A stretch of DNA of 64,000 bases, taken from positions 310,001 through 374,000 of the forward strand of contig NZ_CP029488.1 of NCBI RefSeq assembly GCF_003177035.1, in the 5' to 3' direction. Under the pieces are notes generated by a model that was not told where the DNA came from, searched no databases, and saw nothing but the letters and a program-made list of their open reading frames with translations. Of this stretch, positions 7,065 to 17,099 are shown piece by piece. The stretch comes from Salinisphaera sp. LB1 (lineage in GTDB: Bacteria; Pseudomonadota; Gammaproteobacteria; Nevskiales; Salinisphaeraceae). Each line of letters begins with the position of its first letter. Within the stretch, counting starts at the first letter, position 1. A program made the position numbers and the translations under genes.

Positions 7065-9692
7065 TCAGCCGGTACGCGCCGACAGACGTTCGTCGATCCA
7101 GCCGGTTACGCTGGCGAGCGCCGCGTCGAGATTCTCGGGCTCGCTGCCGCCGGCCTGCGCCATGTCCGGACGGCCACCGCCCTTGCCGCCCACCTGGCTG
7201 GCCACGTAGTTGACCAGATCGCCGGCCGGCACCCGGTCGGCCTGTGCCTTGGCGACGCCCGCGATCAACGCGACTTTGTCGCCCTCAGCCGCGCCGAGCA
7301 CGACAATGGCGTTGTCGAGCTTGTTCTTGAGCGCGTCGACCGTTTCCCGAAGTGTCTTGCGATCGGCGCCGTCCATGCGCTTGACCACGACCTGGGCGCC
7401 GCCGATATCGACCGCCGCGGAGGCCAGATCGTCGCCCTGGCTGGCCGCCAGCTTCTGGTTCGCCGCTTCGAGCTGCTTTTCGAGGCCGGATACGCGCTCA
7501 AGCACGCGATCCAGCTTGTCCTCGAGTTCGCTGGGCGCCGCCTTGAGCCGGCTGGCCAGCCGTGTCTGGCGATCGATCACATCCTGTATCCAGGCCAGCG
7601 CATGGCTGCCCGAGACGGCCTCCAGGCGCCGGTTGCCGGCCGACACGCCGCGCTCCTCGGTAATCTTGACGAAACCGAGCGCACCGGTGGCCGGCGCGTG
7701 GGTCCCGCCACACAGTTCCACCGAGTAATCGCCGAAGCGCACTACGCGCACGACCGAGCCGTATTTTTCGCCGAAGAAGGCCATCGCGCCCTCGGCCACG
7801 GCCTCGTCGTAGGATCGCTCGTAGATGCGCCCTTCGATGTTCTCGCGAATCTTGTCGTTGACCTGGGCCTCGATGGTCGCCAGCTGTTCCGGCGTGACGG
7901 CCTCGAAGTGCGAGAAATCGAAGCGCAGGCGATCGGGGGCCACCAGCGAGCCCTTCTGGCGTACATGCGTACCGAGCGTGTCGCGCAGCGCCGCGTGCAG
8001 CAGGTGGGTGGCCGTGTGATTGAGTTCGATGTCGCGCCGGCGCGCCACGTCCACCGTGGCGGTCACCGCGGCGCCAGGCACGACCGCGCCATCCTCGGCA
8101 TGGCCGAAGTGCAGGAATACGCCGTTCTGCTTCTGCGTATCGGTGACGACGAAGGTAAAGCCGTCGCCGGCGATGGTGCCGGTATCGCCGACCTGGCCGC
8201 CGGATTCGCCGTAGAACGGCGTGCGGTCGAGCACGACCACACCCTGCGACCCGGCCGCGATGGCATCGGTGGGTTCGCCGTCGACCAGCAACGACACGAT
8301 CCTCGCCTCGGCCTCGTCCTCGGTATAACCGAGAAACTCTGTGGCGTCGCCGACATCGTCGAGCCTGGCGTGGTAATCGGCGCCGAACTGGCTGGCCGCC
8401 CGGGCGCGCTCGCGCTGGGCGTTCATGGCGCGCTCGAAGCCTTCGTTGTCGAGCGTCAGATCGCGCTCGCGGGCCACGTCATTGGTGAGATCGACCGGAA
8501 AGCCGTAGGTGTCGTAGAGCTTGAACACGGTCTCGCCCGGGATCTCGGTGCCGGACAGGCCGGCAATGGCATCCTCGAGAATCTTCATGCCCTGGGCGAG
8601 CGTTTCCGAAAAGCGCTGTTCCTCCTGCTCGACCACGTGCTCGATCTGGGCCCGGGCATCGCTCAATTCGGGATAGGCCTCGCCCATCAGCGCATCGAGC
8701 GGCGCGACGAGCTGGTAGAAGAACGTGCCGGTCGCGCCCAGCTTGTAGCCGTGCCGGATCGCGCGCCGCATGATCCGGCGCAGCACGTAGCCACGGCCTT
8801 CATTGGATGGCATCACGCCGTCGGCGATCAGAAACGCGGTGGCGCGGATATGGTCGGCCACCACCTTCAGCGACGGCAATTGATCTTCGCGCGGCTGGCC
8901 TTCGATGCCGACGGCCTCGGCGGTGGCCGCCATCAGGGTCTGGAAGACATCGATGCCGTAGTTGTCGTGCGTGCCCTGCATGACCGCGGCGATGCGCTCC
9001 AGGCCCATGCCGGTATCGATCGACGGCTTGGGCAGATCGCGCATTTCGCCGTCGGGCTGGCGGTCGTACTGCATGAACACGAGGTTCCAGATCTCGACGA
9101 AACGATCGCCGTCTTCCTCCGGCGTGCCGGGCGGCCCGCCCCAGATATGCTCGCCGTGATCGTAAAAGATCTCCGAACAGGGGCCGCAGGGCCCGGTGTC
9201 GCCCATCTGCCAGAAGTTGTCCTTGGCGCCAATGCGGGCCAGACGCGCCTGGGGGATGCCGATGTCATCCTTCCAGATGGCCTCGGCTTCGGCGTCTTCC
9301 TCGTACACCGTGACCCACAGCTTCTCGGCCGGCATCTCCAGTTCGACGGTCAGGAACTCCCAGGCGAAACGAATGGCCTCGCGCTTGAAGTAATCGCCGA
9401 AGCTGAAGTTGCCCAGCATTTCGAAGAACGTGTGGTGGCGTGCGGTATAGCCGACGTTCTCGAGATCGTTGTGCTTGCCGCCGGCACGCACGCAGCGCTG
9501 GGCCGACACGGCGCGGTTGTAGTCGCGCTGGTCGCGACCGAGGAACACATCCTTGAACGGCACCATGCCCGCGTTGACGAACAACAATGTCGGGTCGGAA
9601 GCCGGTACGAGGCTCGACGAGGCCACGAACCGATGCGCGTTGGCCTTGAAATATTCGATGAAACGCGAACGCAGCGCGTTGGTGGTCATCAT
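7065..9692 (-). CDS. alaS: Alanine--tRNA ligase
   Basis: The 875-residue class II synthetase starts at an ATG-ATG pair (9692 or 9689) preceded by GGAG about nine bases upstream. The aminoacylation domain begins LRSRFIEYF and contains [17 protein letters not shown] (motif 2 region). The editing domain has the zinc ligands HTATH near residue 557 and CGGTH near 660. The C-terminal coiled-coil and DHHA1 module ends with [15 protein letters not shown], complete for the family. It charges tRNA-Ala and clears mischarged Ser/Gly. It lies 60 bases upstream of lysC on the same strand, the conserved order. Confidence 0.97.
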   Translation of the reverse strand: MMTTNALRSRFIEYFKANAHRFVASSSLVPASDPTLLFVNAGMVPFKDVFLGRDQRDYNRAVSAQRCVRAGGKHNDLENVGYTARHHTFFEMLGNFSFGDYFKREAIRFAWEFLTVELEMPAEKLWVTVYEEDAEAEAIWKDDIGIPQARLARIGAKDNFWQMGDTGPCGPCSEIFYDHGEHIWGGPPGTPEEDGDRFVEIWNLVFMQYDRQPDGEMRDLPKPSIDTGMGLERIAAVMQGTHDNYGIDVFQTLMAATAEAVGIEGQPREDQLPSLKVVADHIRATAFLIADGVMPSNEGRGYVLRRIMRRAIRHGYKLGATGTFFYQLVAPLDALMGEAYPELSDARAQIEHVVEQEEQRFSETLAQGMKILEDAIAGLSGTEIPGETVFKLYDTYGFPVDLTNDVARERDLTLDNEGFERAMNAQRERARAASQFGADYHARLDDVGDATEFLGYTEDEAEARIVSLLVDGEPTDAIAAGSQGVVVLDRTPFYGESGGQVGDTGTIAGDGFTFVVTDTQKQNGVFLHFGHAEDGAVVPGAAVTATVDVARRRDIELNHTATHLLHAALRDTLGTHVRQKGSLVAPDRLRFDFSHFEAVTPEQLATIEAQVNDKIRENIEGRIYERSYDEAVAEGAMAFFGEKYGSVVRVVRFGDYSVELCGGTHAPATGALGFVKITEERGVSAGNRRLEAVSGSHALAWIQDVIDRQTRLASRLKAAPSELEDKLDRVLERVSGLEKQLEAANQKLAASQGDDLASAAVDIGGAQVVVKRMDGADRKTLRETVDALKNKLDNAIVVLGAAEGDKVALIAGVAKAQADRVPAGDLVNYVASQVGGKGGGRPDMAQAGGSEPENLDAALASVTGWIDERLSARTG

Positions 9693-9798
9693 GGGTCGCG
9701 TCTCCGGTACATCCAGGCTTTCTGCCAACAGTTTCGGGCAAAGCCTTCACAAACAGCCCGTCAGTTTAGCAAACCACGGGCCGCAGCCCCACTGCGGG

Positions 9799-10098
9799 CT
9801 ATCTGTCCAGGCCGCGAACGGCGGCGATCTTGTCGTCGTTGCTCTGATCGCGGTCGGTCCGGGTACCGACCTTGATCGAGGTATGCACCCGCGGCGCACC
9901 GAGATCGTGGATGGTCTGATGGCATTCCTTGAATGCGGCAAACACGTCGTCCCATTCACCTTCCACATTCGTGCCGTAGGCATGCAGCTGAGGTTTCAAT
10001 CCGGCGGCCTCGAGAATCGGGCCACAGGCGGCGATGTACTTCGACACCGACACCCCCGCGCCCAGCGGTATCACACAGATTTCGGCGGTGACTTTCAT
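9799..10098 (-). CDS. MTH1187-family thiamine-binding protein
   Basis: The 99-residue protein starts MKVTAEICVIPLGAGVSVS and contains AYGTNVEGEWDDVFAAFKECH and RVHTSIKVGTRTDR. These match the small MTH1187/YqgV family (ferredoxin-like fold, related to the thiamine-binding YkoF), whose precise role is unsettled. A GTG immediately before the ATG is an alternative start. The gene is monocistronic in appearance, placed between recX and alaS, where most gammaproteobacteria have no extra gene. It has no signal peptide, so it is cytoplasmic. Confidence 0.8.
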   Translation of the reverse strand: MKVTAEICVIPLGAGVSVSKYIAACGPILEAAGLKPQLHAYGTNVEGEWDDVFAAFKECHQTIHDLGAPRVHTSIKVGTRTDRDQSNDDKIAAVRGLDR

Positions 10099-10402
10099 CA
10101 CACTTCTCGCGTTGAATATCCGTACCCGATCATGCCATCGGCCGTTCGATCATGCAGGCCGGATTCCATTCATTCGATGCGCCGTAAAAGGCCGCGATCC
10201 ACAGATTTCACCGGTGGCACAGATTGAACGCGGACGACGTCGCGAGCCGGATCGTTCATAGCGGCGCGTGGGGCCCAGCCGTCCTGCAAGAACTGTTCCG
10301 TCCGCCAATGGACACACACGCACGCCGATGGATACCACGCTGTTGCCGTGTTGCGTCTTTGATCACCACTGCGTATCGAGGAACAGACGTAGTAACCGCA
10401 CG

Positions 10403-10443
10403 TAACAGATCTGCGTATATCTGCGTCGATCTGCGGACAATAA
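10403..10443 (+). repeat. Degenerate repeat, ATCTGCG type, ending GCGGACAA
   Basis: Three imperfect ~10-11 base steps of ATCTGCGTAT/ATCTGCGTCG/ATCTGCGGAC. Very similar copies occur at 58768-58800 and, inverted, at 58629-58667. Confidence 0.6.
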
Positions 10444-10528
10444 AAAGCGACTTAATTTGTACAAGGTTCATTCAAGGCACTGATGACGCCAGTGCTAGCG
10501 CACCTGAAGCAGCAATACCTTGATTTTA

Positions 10529-10580
10529 CTTCTTATTTGCGCTCATTCGTGTGCATTTGCGGACAAAATGCCCTGGCTTA
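10529..10580 (+). repeat. Degenerate repeat, TTATTTGCGCTCATTCG type, ending GCGGACAAA
   Basis: This ~50-base segment runs from TTATTTGCGCTCATTCG through GTGCATTTGCGGACAAA to a CCTGGCTTATTC tail. It is close to the copies at 44147-44198 and 44481-44530, including the tail, so similarity extends past the short core. Confidence 0.65.
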
Positions 10581-10734
10581 TTCAACCAGCTGCGTGTCGC
10601 ACATAATCAAGAGCCGCCTTGCTACGACAGCGATAGGCGCGCCGTAACCAGAGATCCGCCTGTATTCAACCTGCGAAATCCGTGCAATCCGTGGATAGAA
10701 AAACAGGCCACCGAGCCCGCAAACAGCCCGAAGA

Positions 10735-11220
10735 TCAATCGTCGAACGCAGCCGCCAGCTGATCGGCATCGAAGCCGCGGCGTTGCAGGAAACGCATCTG
10801 CTTGGCCCGGGCTGGAAAGTCGGCCGGCAACTCGGCGCCGAAACGCTTGCGCCGCGCGGCTTCGGCCAATTCGTCCCAGTCGACCCCGGCCTCGGCCAGC
10901 GCGGCCTCGATCTCGCCATCGTTCACCCCGGCGCCGCGCAGTTCGGCGCGAATCCGGATCGGGCCGATGCCACGGCGGGCCTTGCTGGCCACCGCGGCTT
11001 CGGCGTAGCGGGCATCGGACTGCAGGCCATCTTCGACCAGCTCGTCGAGCACGGCCTCGATATCGTCGGCCGCGTGCTCATGTTTTTTCAATTTGGTGAC
11101 GAGTTCGGCACGGGCATGCTCGCGCCGCGCCAGCAGATCCATGGCGCGCTTGCGAATCGCGAGCCGCTCGGCATGGCGCGCTTCGTCTTCCGGTCGCTCG
11201 TTGTTCGTGTCGTCGTCCAT
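10735..11220 (-). CDS. recX: Regulatory protein RecX
   Basis: The 161-residue helical protein carries the RecX repeats: AMDLLARREHARAELVTKL, then VLDELVEDGLQSDARYAEA and SKARRGIGPIRIRAEL. RecX binds RecA filaments and limits their growth. It lies 67 bases downstream of recA on the same strand, separated by a strong hairpin, the classic arrangement in which a small share of recA transcription reads through. The N-terminal 20 residues are acidic and poorly conserved. Confidence 0.93.
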   Translation of the reverse strand: MDDDTNNERPEDEARHAERLAIRKRAMDLLARREHARAELVTKLKKHEHAADDIEAVLDELVEDGLQSDARYAEAAVASKARRGIGPIRIRAELRGAGVNDGEIEAALAEAGVDWDELAEAARRKRFGAELPADFPARAKQMRFLQRRGFDADQLAAAFDD

Positions 11221-11235
11221 GTCGCTTCACGACAA

Positions 11236-11256
11236 CGGCCGCGCTTCGCGCGGCCG
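11236..11256 (-). terminator. recA-recX intergenic hairpin (attenuator-like)
   Basis: A perfect nine-base stem (CGGCCGCGC with GCGCGGCCG) around a three-base loop lies directly after the recA stop. No T-run follows, so partial termination is more likely than full termination. Confidence 0.5.
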
Positions 11257-11287
11257 ATCATCGGATCGATATGTCTGGCGTGACCGC

Positions 11288-12409
11288 CTATTTCGCGCCG
11301 CGTTTGGACGCGCCCGAGGCCGCAGTGGCGCTGTTTTCCGAAGACAACAGATCCGCTTCGCCGGCCTGATCCGCGCCATTCGCCGCGGCTGCTTCGGCTG
11401 CCTTCTCTTCCTTCGTCTTTTTCTTCGGCAACAGCTTCTCGCGCAGGGCTGCTTCGATGGTCTGCGCGATTTCGGGGTTGTCCTTGAGGAACTTGCGGGC
11501 GTTGTCCTTGCCCTGGCCGATGCGGTCGCCGTTGTAGGAATACCAGGAGCCGGCTTTTTCCACCAGGTTGTTGGCCACGCCCAGATCGATGATCTCGCCT
11601 TCGCGCGAGGAGCCCTCGCCGTAGAGGATCTCGAACTCGGCCTTGCGGAACGGCGGCGCCATCTTGTTCTTGACCACCTTGACGCGGGTCTCGTTGCCGA
11701 TGACTTCGTCGCCCTTCTTGATCGAACCGATGCGGCGGATGTCGAGCCGCACGGACGAATAGAACTTCAGCGCGTTGCCGCCGGTGGTGGTTTCCGGGCT
11801 GCCGAACATCACGCCAATCTTCATGCGGATCTGGTTGATGAACATCACCGTGGTGCCGGTGCGCTTGATGTTGGCGGTCAGCTTGCGCAGTGCCTGGCTC
11901 ATCAGCCGCGCCTGCAGGCCGACATGCGAATCGCCCATCTCGCCCTCGATCTCGGCCTTGGGCGTGAGCGCGGCGACCGAGTCCACCACCACGATATCGA
12001 CCGCCGCCGAACGCACCAGCATGTCCGCGATCTCGAGCGCCTGCTCGCCGGTGTCCGGCTGCGAGATCAGCAGGTTCTCGATATCCACACCGAGGGCTTC
12101 GGCATAGGTCGGGTCCAGCGCGTGCTCGGCGTCGATGAAGGCCGCGGTGCCGCCGGCCTTCTGCGCCTCGGCGATGGCCTGCAGCGTGAGCGTGGTCTTG
12201 CCCGAGGATTCCGGGCCGTAGATCTCGACCACGCGGCCGCGCGGGTAGCCACCGACGCCGAGCGCGATGTCGAGCGTCAGCGAGCCACTGGAAATCGAGG
12301 CGACGTTGGAGTTGTCGACATCGCCCATGCGCATCACCGAGCCCTTGCCGAACTGGCGTTCGATCTGGCTCAGCGCGGCGGCGAGTGCTTTCTTGCGATC
12401 TTCATCCAT
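11288..12409 (-). CDS. recA: Recombinase RecA
   Basis: The 373-residue protein has Walker A GPESSGKT at 65-72, Walker [11 protein letters not shown], the L1/L2 loop regions ([44 protein letters not shown]) and a long Lys/Ala/acidic C-terminal tail. It forms filaments on single-stranded DNA for strand exchange and triggers LexA self-cleavage. The tail is about 20 residues longer than in E. coli. Upstream I find no CTGT-N8-ACAG SOS box. A perfect 13-base palindrome (GTTCGAATCGAAC) lies at 12423-12435, 14 bases before the start, and might be an operator (inference). Confidence 0.97.
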   Translation of the reverse strand: MDEDRKKALAAALSQIERQFGKGSVMRMGDVDNSNVASISSGSLTLDIALGVGGYPRGRVVEIYGPESSGKTTLTLQAIAEAQKAGGTAAFIDAEHALDPTYAEALGVDIENLLISQPDTGEQALEIADMLVRSAAVDIVVVDSVAALTPKAEIEGEMGDSHVGLQARLMSQALRKLTANIKRTGTTVMFINQIRMKIGVMFGSPETTTGGNALKFYSSVRLDIRRIGSIKKGDEVIGNETRVKVVKNKMAPPFRKAEFEILYGEGSSREGEIIDLGVANNLVEKAGSWYSYNGDRIGQGKDNARKFLKDNPEIAQTIEAALREKLLPKKKTKEEKAAEAAAANGADQAGEADLLSSENSATAASGASKRGAK

Positions 12410-12422
12410 AGTGATCGGGTCC

Positions 12423-12435
12423 GTTCGAATCGAAC
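12423..12435. promoter_or_regulatory. Palindrome upstream of recA, candidate operator
   Basis: The sequence GTTCGAATCGAAC is a perfect odd-centre palindrome within the recA leader. It does not match the gammaproteobacterial LexA consensus. A regulatory role is a guess from position and symmetry. Confidence 0.25.
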
Positions 12436-12487
12436 GCAGGCCTCCCGGGCGGGAAAGCAGACTGCTGATGGTCGGGTATGGGCGGCA

Positions 12488-13030
12488 TTATTTCACATTT
12501 GCGAGGGGCCCAGCCTCGCCCGCGAGCGGCCAGCGCGCAAGTATGCGATAAGCGCCGGCCACGCCGTGCGCCCCGCTTTCGGCCAGCACGAACTCGCGCG
12601 CCCGCCAGGCGATGGGGGCGACCGAACGAGCCGCGATCGGCGCGGCTTTTCGTTGCAATGTGATATGCGGCACGAAACGCCGCCGATCAAGACCGGGGCC
12701 GCGCAAAAAAGCCGCGAGATCGAACAACGCCTGTGGCGGGTCGGAAAGCCCGAGCCAGATCAGGCGAGGTTTGGAAAAGCCGTCGAGGCGGTCGAACACG
12801 AGGTCGATCGGCGCTGCGGACACACGCTCGGCGCGGGCGATCAGCGCCTCGCGCCCGGCCGCGTCGCAGTTGCCGTGGAAGGCGAGCGTGAGATGCAGCT
12901 TGTCGCGGGCCACCGGCGCGCCCTGGGCATCGAGTGCCGCGCCGAGCTCGGCGATGCGCCGGGCCGCATCGGGCGGCGGCCAGAGCGCGAAGAACAGACG
13001 CTGTGATCTCGATGTATCGCCGGCCGTCAT
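12488..13030 (-). CDS. thpR: RNA 2',3'-cyclic phosphodiesterase (2H family)
   Basis: The 180-residue protein has the two HxT motifs of the 2H phosphoesterase superfamily: H46-L-T48 in [11 protein letters not shown] and H122-I-T124 in FVPHITLQR. It begins RLFFALWPP after a short lead, as ThpR proteins do. Family members open 2',3'-cyclic RNA ends and were first seen as 2'-5' RNA ligases. It starts 13 bases after pncC stops and precedes recA, so it may be part of a pncC-thpR unit. The frame is open upstream, but that stretch overlaps pncC and looks non-protein-like. Confidence 0.9.
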   Translation of the reverse strand: MTAGDTSRSQRLFFALWPPPDAARRIAELGAALDAQGAPVARDKLHLTLAFHGNCDAAGREALIARAERVSAAPIDLVFDRLDGFSKPRLIWLGLSDPPQALFDLAAFLRGPGLDRRRFVPHITLQRKAAPIAARSVAPIAWRAREFVLAESGAHGVAGAYRILARWPLAGEAGPLANVK

Positions 13031-13043
13031 GCGCGCCCCGCCC

Positions 13044-13556
13044 TCAGCCGGCGTCCACGCGTTCGCGCAGGCCGACCAGCGCGGCCAGAACCGAAGCATG
13101 CCGTACCGCACGGCGGTCGCCGTCGAATCGATAACGAACCACGTCGGGCTCGCCGCCGCGCGCCTGCCAGCCGATGAATACCGTGCCCACCGGCTTGTCG
13201 GCACTGCCACCACCGGGCCCGGCGACGCCGGATACCGCGATCGCCCAATCGGCGCCCGGCGCCGCGGCCAGTACGCCCCGGGTCATGGCCGCGACCACCG
13301 GCGCGCTCACCGCGCCGTGATCGGCCAGCAGCGCCGGCGCCACCCCGAGATCGGACTGCTTGGCCTCGTTGGAATAGGTGACATAGCCGCGCTCGAACCA
13401 GGCCGAACTGCCGGGGACGTCGGTGCAGGCGGCCGCGATCATGCCGCCGGTGCAGGATTCGGCCATGGCCAGGCGCCGGTCGCACGCCGGCAGCAGCGCG
13501 GCCAACTGCCCCACCAACTCGTCGATCGCGCCGTCAGGATCGTAGAGCGTCGTCAT
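13044..13556 (-). CDS. pncC: Nicotinamide-nucleotide amidohydrolase (CinA C-terminal family)
   Basis: The 170-residue protein carries [23 protein letters not shown] (catalytic Ser in ESCTGG, residues 33-38), the following [10 protein letters not shown] and the glycine-rich [21 protein letters not shown]. It deamidates nicotinamide mononucleotide to nicotinate mononucleotide, salvaging NMN made for example by DNA ligase. It is the stand-alone short form, without the N-terminal CinA domain. It is divergent from mutS, 93 bases away, as in many gammaproteobacteria. Confidence 0.93.
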   Translation of the reverse strand: MTTLYDPDGAIDELVGQLAALLPACDRRLAMAESCTGGMIAAACTDVPGSSAWFERGYVTYSNEAKQSDLGVAPALLADHGAVSAPVVAAMTRGVLAAAPGADWAIAVSGVAGPGGGSADKPVGTVFIGWQARGGEPDVVRYRFDGDRRAVRHASVLAALVGLRERVDAG

Positions 13557-13649
13557 GTGGGCATTATGCCAGCGCGACCCTGCGAAACCGGAATTGTCGG
13601 ACTACAATTCGCGCCTGTCCGCGCCATGCACCAGCCACGACGAGACCCC

Positions 13650-16244
13650 ATGAGCGATCCGGCGACCCGCCACGCCCAGCACACGCCGATGATCCGCCAA
13701 TATCTGGCGATCAAGGACGAGTACCCGCACATGCTGGTGTTCTACCGCATGGGCGATTTCTACGAGCTGTTCTTCGACGACGCCAAGCGCGCGGCCGAGC
13801 TGCTCGACATCACGCTCACCGCGCGCGGCGAGTCGGGCGGGGTATCGATTCCCATGGCCGGCGTGCCCTATCACGCGGCCGAGTCGTATCTAGCGCGGCT
13901 GATCGCGCGCGGCGAATCGGTGGCCATCTGTGAGCAAATGGAAGCCCCCGGCAGCACCAAGGGGCCGGTGCGGCGCGAAGTGGTGCGCGTGGTCACGCCG
14001 GGCACGGTCACCGACGATGCTCTGCTCGATGCGCGCACCGCCAACCTGATCGTGGCCATCGCACCGGCCAAGCGCGCCATCGGCGTGGCCGCGCTCGAAC
14101 TCGCGCGCGGCGACCTGGCAGTCACCGAGGTCGCCGATGAGGCCGCGCTGGCCGCCGAGCTGGCGCGTCTTTCGCCCAGCGAGGTCGTGGTGTCGGATCA
14201 ATCCACGCTCGATCTCAAGCTGAACGACACGGCCCGCACCGAACGCCCGGCCTGGCTGTTCGACGCGGTGTCCGCCCGGCGCAAGCTGGAGGCATTCTTC
14301 GGCGTGGCCCAGCTGGACGGTTTCGGTTGCGGCGACATGCCCCGCGCGATCGCCGCAGCCGGCGCGCTGATCGATTATGTCGAGGCGACCCAGCACACCG
14401 CCCTGGCGCATATCGCGTCCATGCGGACCTATGCCGTCACCGACACGCTGATCCTGGACGGGCCCACGCGGCGTAACCTGGAAATCGAGGCCAGCGCGAG
14501 CGGCGACACTCGACACAGCCTGATCGGCCTGCTGGATCGCTGCGCCACGGCCATGGGCGCGCGTGCACTGCGCCGCTGGGCAGCCGAGCCGACACGCCAC
14601 TTCAACACGCTGGCCCATCGCCACCAGGCGATCGAAACCCTCATGCGCGGCGCCTATGTGCCGATCGCCGACAAGCTGCGCGCGATGGCCGATGTCGAGC
14701 GCATCGCCACCCGCATCGCGCTGGGTACCGCCCGGCCGCGCGATCTGTCCGGGCTGGCCGGTGCGCTGGCCGGGCTGCCGGGGCTGAAAAAAGAACTCGC
14801 CGGTCTGGATGCGCCGTTGCTGGCCGGCATCGATACCGCGCTCGACCCCGCCGACGATCTCGCCGGCCTGCTGGCGCGGGCCATCGTGGCCTCGCCGCCG
14901 GTGGTGGTACGCGATGGCGGCGTGATCGCCGACGGCTACGACGATACGCTCGACGAATTGCGCGCGCTGTCGGCCAACGCCGACGGCTATCTGGCCGAAC
15001 TGGAAACACGCGAGCGCGAACGTACCGGCGTGGACACGCTCAAGGTCGGCTACAACCGGGTACACGGCTACTACATCGAAATGGGGCGCACCCATGCCGA
15101 CAAGGCGCCCATCGACTACCAGCGCCGGCAGACCCTCAAGGCGGTCGAGCGCTATATCACGCCGGAACTCAAATCCTTCGAGGACAAGGTGCTGTCGGCG
15201 CGCGAACGCGCCCTGGCGCGCGAGAAACAACTGTATACGGAGCTGGTCGAACGGCTGGCCACGCACATGTCGCGCCTGCAGTCGATCGCCGACGGCCTGG
15301 CACGGCTGGACGTGCTGTCCGGGCTGGCCCGCTGTGCGGTGGATTATCGCTGGGTCGCGCCCCGGCTGACCGACACACCCGGCATTCATATCAGCGGCGG
15401 CCGCCATCCGGTGGTCGAGCGCTTTTCCGACGCGCCGTTCGTGGCCAACGACACCGAACTGGACGACGACACGCGCGTGCTGCTCATTACCGGCCCCAAC
15501 ATGGGCGGCAAGTCGACCTACATGCGCCAGACGGCGTTGATCGTGCTGATGGCGCACATCGGTTCGTTCGTGCCCGCTGATTCCGCCACCATCGGCCCGC
15601 TCGACCGCATCTTCACGCGCATCGGCGCCGGCGACGACCTGTCCGCCGGCCAGTCCACGTTCATGGTGGAGATGAGCGAGACCGCGCAGATTCTGCACCA
15701 CGCCACCGAACAGTCGCTGGTGCTGCTGGACGAGATCGGCCGCGGTACCTCCACCTACGACGGCCTGGCCCTGGCCCGGGCGGTGGCCGAACGACTGGCC
15801 ACGCACAATCGGGCGTATACGCTGTTCGCCACGCACTACTTCGAGCTGACGCAGATCGCGGCCGACTGGCCGGCCGCGAAAAACGCCCATTTCGAGGTGG
15901 CGGACTACGCCGATGCCGGCGGCGAACAGAAACTGGCGTTCCTGCACGCGATCCGTCCCGGCCCGGCCTCGCGCAGTTTCGGCCTGCAGGTCGCCGCCCT
16001 CGCCGGGGTGCCGAAGAAAGTGATCCGTCAGGCCGAGAAGCACCTGGCCGAACTGGAAAACGCGTCGCGCGAATCGAGCAGCCCACAGCTCGGCCTGTTC
16101 GAGGCGCCGAAGCCGGCCCCGGTCGCCGAGACCGCGCCGGACCCCGTGCACGACCTGCTCGACGAGATCGACTGCGACGATCTCACCCCGCGTGAAGCTC
16201 TGGCCAGGCTTTATGAGCTGAAGAACCTGCGAGAGCGTTCATAG
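13650..16244 (+). CDS. mutS: DNA mismatch repair protein MutS
   Basis: The 864-residue protein has the mismatch-reading Phe-x-Glu in [12 protein letters not shown] near the N-terminus, a connector and lever region, Walker [10 protein letters not shown] at about 616-624, and Walker B with [16 protein letters not shown] near 690-705. A C-terminal helix-turn-helix dimer region ends [16 protein letters not shown]. It recognises mismatches and recruits MutL. I chose the ATG of [18 protein letters not shown]; an in-frame ATG eight codons earlier and a long open lead are alternatives without family support. The length is close to the E. coli protein (853). Confidence 0.97.
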   Translation: MSDPATRHAQHTPMIRQYLAIKDEYPHMLVFYRMGDFYELFFDDAKRAAELLDITLTARGESGGVSIPMAGVPYHAAESYLARLIARGESVAICEQMEAPGSTKGPVRREVVRVVTPGTVTDDALLDARTANLIVAIAPAKRAIGVAALELARGDLAVTEVADEAALAAELARLSPSEVVVSDQSTLDLKLNDTARTERPAWLFDAVSARRKLEAFFGVAQLDGFGCGDMPRAIAAAGALIDYVEATQHTALAHIASMRTYAVTDTLILDGPTRRNLEIEASASGDTRHSLIGLLDRCATAMGARALRRWAAEPTRHFNTLAHRHQAIETLMRGAYVPIADKLRAMADVERIATRIALGTARPRDLSGLAGALAGLPGLKKELAGLDAPLLAGIDTALDPADDLAGLLARAIVASPPVVVRDGGVIADGYDDTLDELRALSANADGYLAELETRERERTGVDTLKVGYNRVHGYYIEMGRTHADKAPIDYQRRQTLKAVERYITPELKSFEDKVLSARERALAREKQLYTELVERLATHMSRLQSIADGLARLDVLSGLARCAVDYRWVAPRLTDTPGIHISGGRHPVVERFSDAPFVANDTELDDDTRVLLITGPNMGGKSTYMRQTALIVLMAHIGSFVPADSATIGPLDRIFTRIGAGDDLSAGQSTFMVEMSETAQILHHATEQSLVLLDEIGRGTSTYDGLALARAVAERLATHNRAYTLFATHYFELTQIAADWPAAKNAHFEVADYADAGGEQKLAFLHAIRPGPASRSFGLQVAALAGVPKKVIRQAEKHLAELENASRESSSPQLGLFEAPKPAPVAETAPDPVHDLLDEIDCDDLTPREALARLYELKNLRERS

Positions 16245-16516
16245 AGCTCTTCGAAGAGTGAGTCAGCGAATCAACGCGCAATAAACGCAAATGAACGGAT
16301 CAACGGGTCGAGGCCCGCGTGGCCACAGCGCTCGACCCACCAGCACGGCGCCACTGGCCTCTTCGTTCCGGAAAACCGGATCGACGTTGTATGCCGATCA
16401 CTGTGCTCGGACCGAAGCGAGTCTTATCGCTCGAACGGTCTTTTATTCGCGTTCATTGGCGTTCATTCGCGGACCCGTATTTTCAACGAACGGCCCGCGA
16501 GATACCCGAAAACCGC
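16245..16516. repeat. Intergenic region with an inverted pair of GCGGAC-type repeats
   Basis: The gap between convergent mutS and the DUF2505 gene has a left arm at about 16263-16298 (AACGCGCAATAAACGCAAATGAACGG) and a right arm at about 16440-16487 (ATTCGCGTTCATTGGCGTTCATTCGCGGAC). The two arms are reverse-complement related across ~140 bases. No gene is seen. Confidence 0.6.
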
Positions 16517-17008
16517 TCAGGCGTAATCGGCCGCCATCTGGTTGGTCAGCTTCAGATCCTTCTGCATGTGCCGGCTGATCGGCCCGGCTACGGTTTTCTC
16601 GATCTTGCCGCCCAGCAGAGGCACCGAGGCCTTGATATCGAAATCCAGGGTGAGACGCGAGCCCGAGCCCTGGTCGGTCAGGTGCAGGGCGGCCCCGATC
16701 TGTACCGGCGCTTTTTCGATCTCGATGTCCAGGCGGCCGCGCCCCTGATCCAGCTGCCAGGCATCGGTCTGGCGCAGATACAGATGGTCGCCGATCCGGC
16801 TCTTGATGAAATCGGGGAACTTGAGGCGGGTCGCCTCAAGCGCGTGACGCACGGTAATCGAGAAGCGATTCTCGCTGCTCTGGGTATCGATCACTTCGGG
16901 CTCGCCGCCCATCTTCTCGTACTTGGCGCGGTAGTACGCCTCGTCTCCGAACATGCGCAGGATGACGTTGCGCGGATAGTCGAAGTCGAAGGTTTCCTGA
17001 AATTTCAT
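16517..17008 (-). CDS. DUF2505 family protein
   Basis: The 163-residue protein starts MKFQETFDFDYPRNVILRMF, with AGGA six bases upstream of the ATG. The pattern of an N-terminal DYP..V..ML-type strand and a late GKIEKTVAGPISRHMQKD helix matches DUF2505, a START/SRPBCC-like fold expected to bind a hydrophobic ligand. No signal peptide or membrane helix is present. The downstream-reading ABC1-kinase gene lies 91 bases upstream on the same strand, so the two may be co-transcribed. The function is unknown. Confidence 0.8.
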   Translation of the reverse strand: MKFQETFDFDYPRNVILRMFGDEAYYRAKYEKMGGEPEVIDTQSSENRFSITVRHALEATRLKFPDFIKSRIGDHLYLRQTDAWQLDQGRGRLDIEIEKAPVQIGAALHLTDQGSGSRLTLDFDIKASVPLLGGKIEKTVAGPISRHMQKDLKLTNQMAADYA

Positions 17009-17099
17009 GAATCGTCCTTTTCGTTTTGATCGAGCGGCAGCACCCCGACGGTCACGCCGCACGTAGGCGTCGCACTAAGGCGTTCGGCCAGGTGTTCGG

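Larger units (their letters stand above)
10102..10734. other. Intergenic region with three kinds of degenerate repeat
   Basis: This ~630-base gap carries no convincing gene. It contains short imperfect repeats found elsewhere in the window: a CACAGATT type at about 10188-10225, an ATCTGCG type at 10403-10441 ending GCGGACAATA, a CTCATTCG/GCATTTGCGG type at 10529-10569, and an AATCCGTG type at 10672-10700. Confidence 0.6.

Noticed and set aside
7602..9875. 757-codon open frame on the plus strand
   Set aside because: It is antisense to alaS; the His/Gly/Arg-rich composition with no recognisable domain is typical of GC-rich shadow frames.
13890..16151. 753-codon open frame on the minus strand
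   Set aside because: It lies entirely antisense to mutS, whose own translation has all family motifs.
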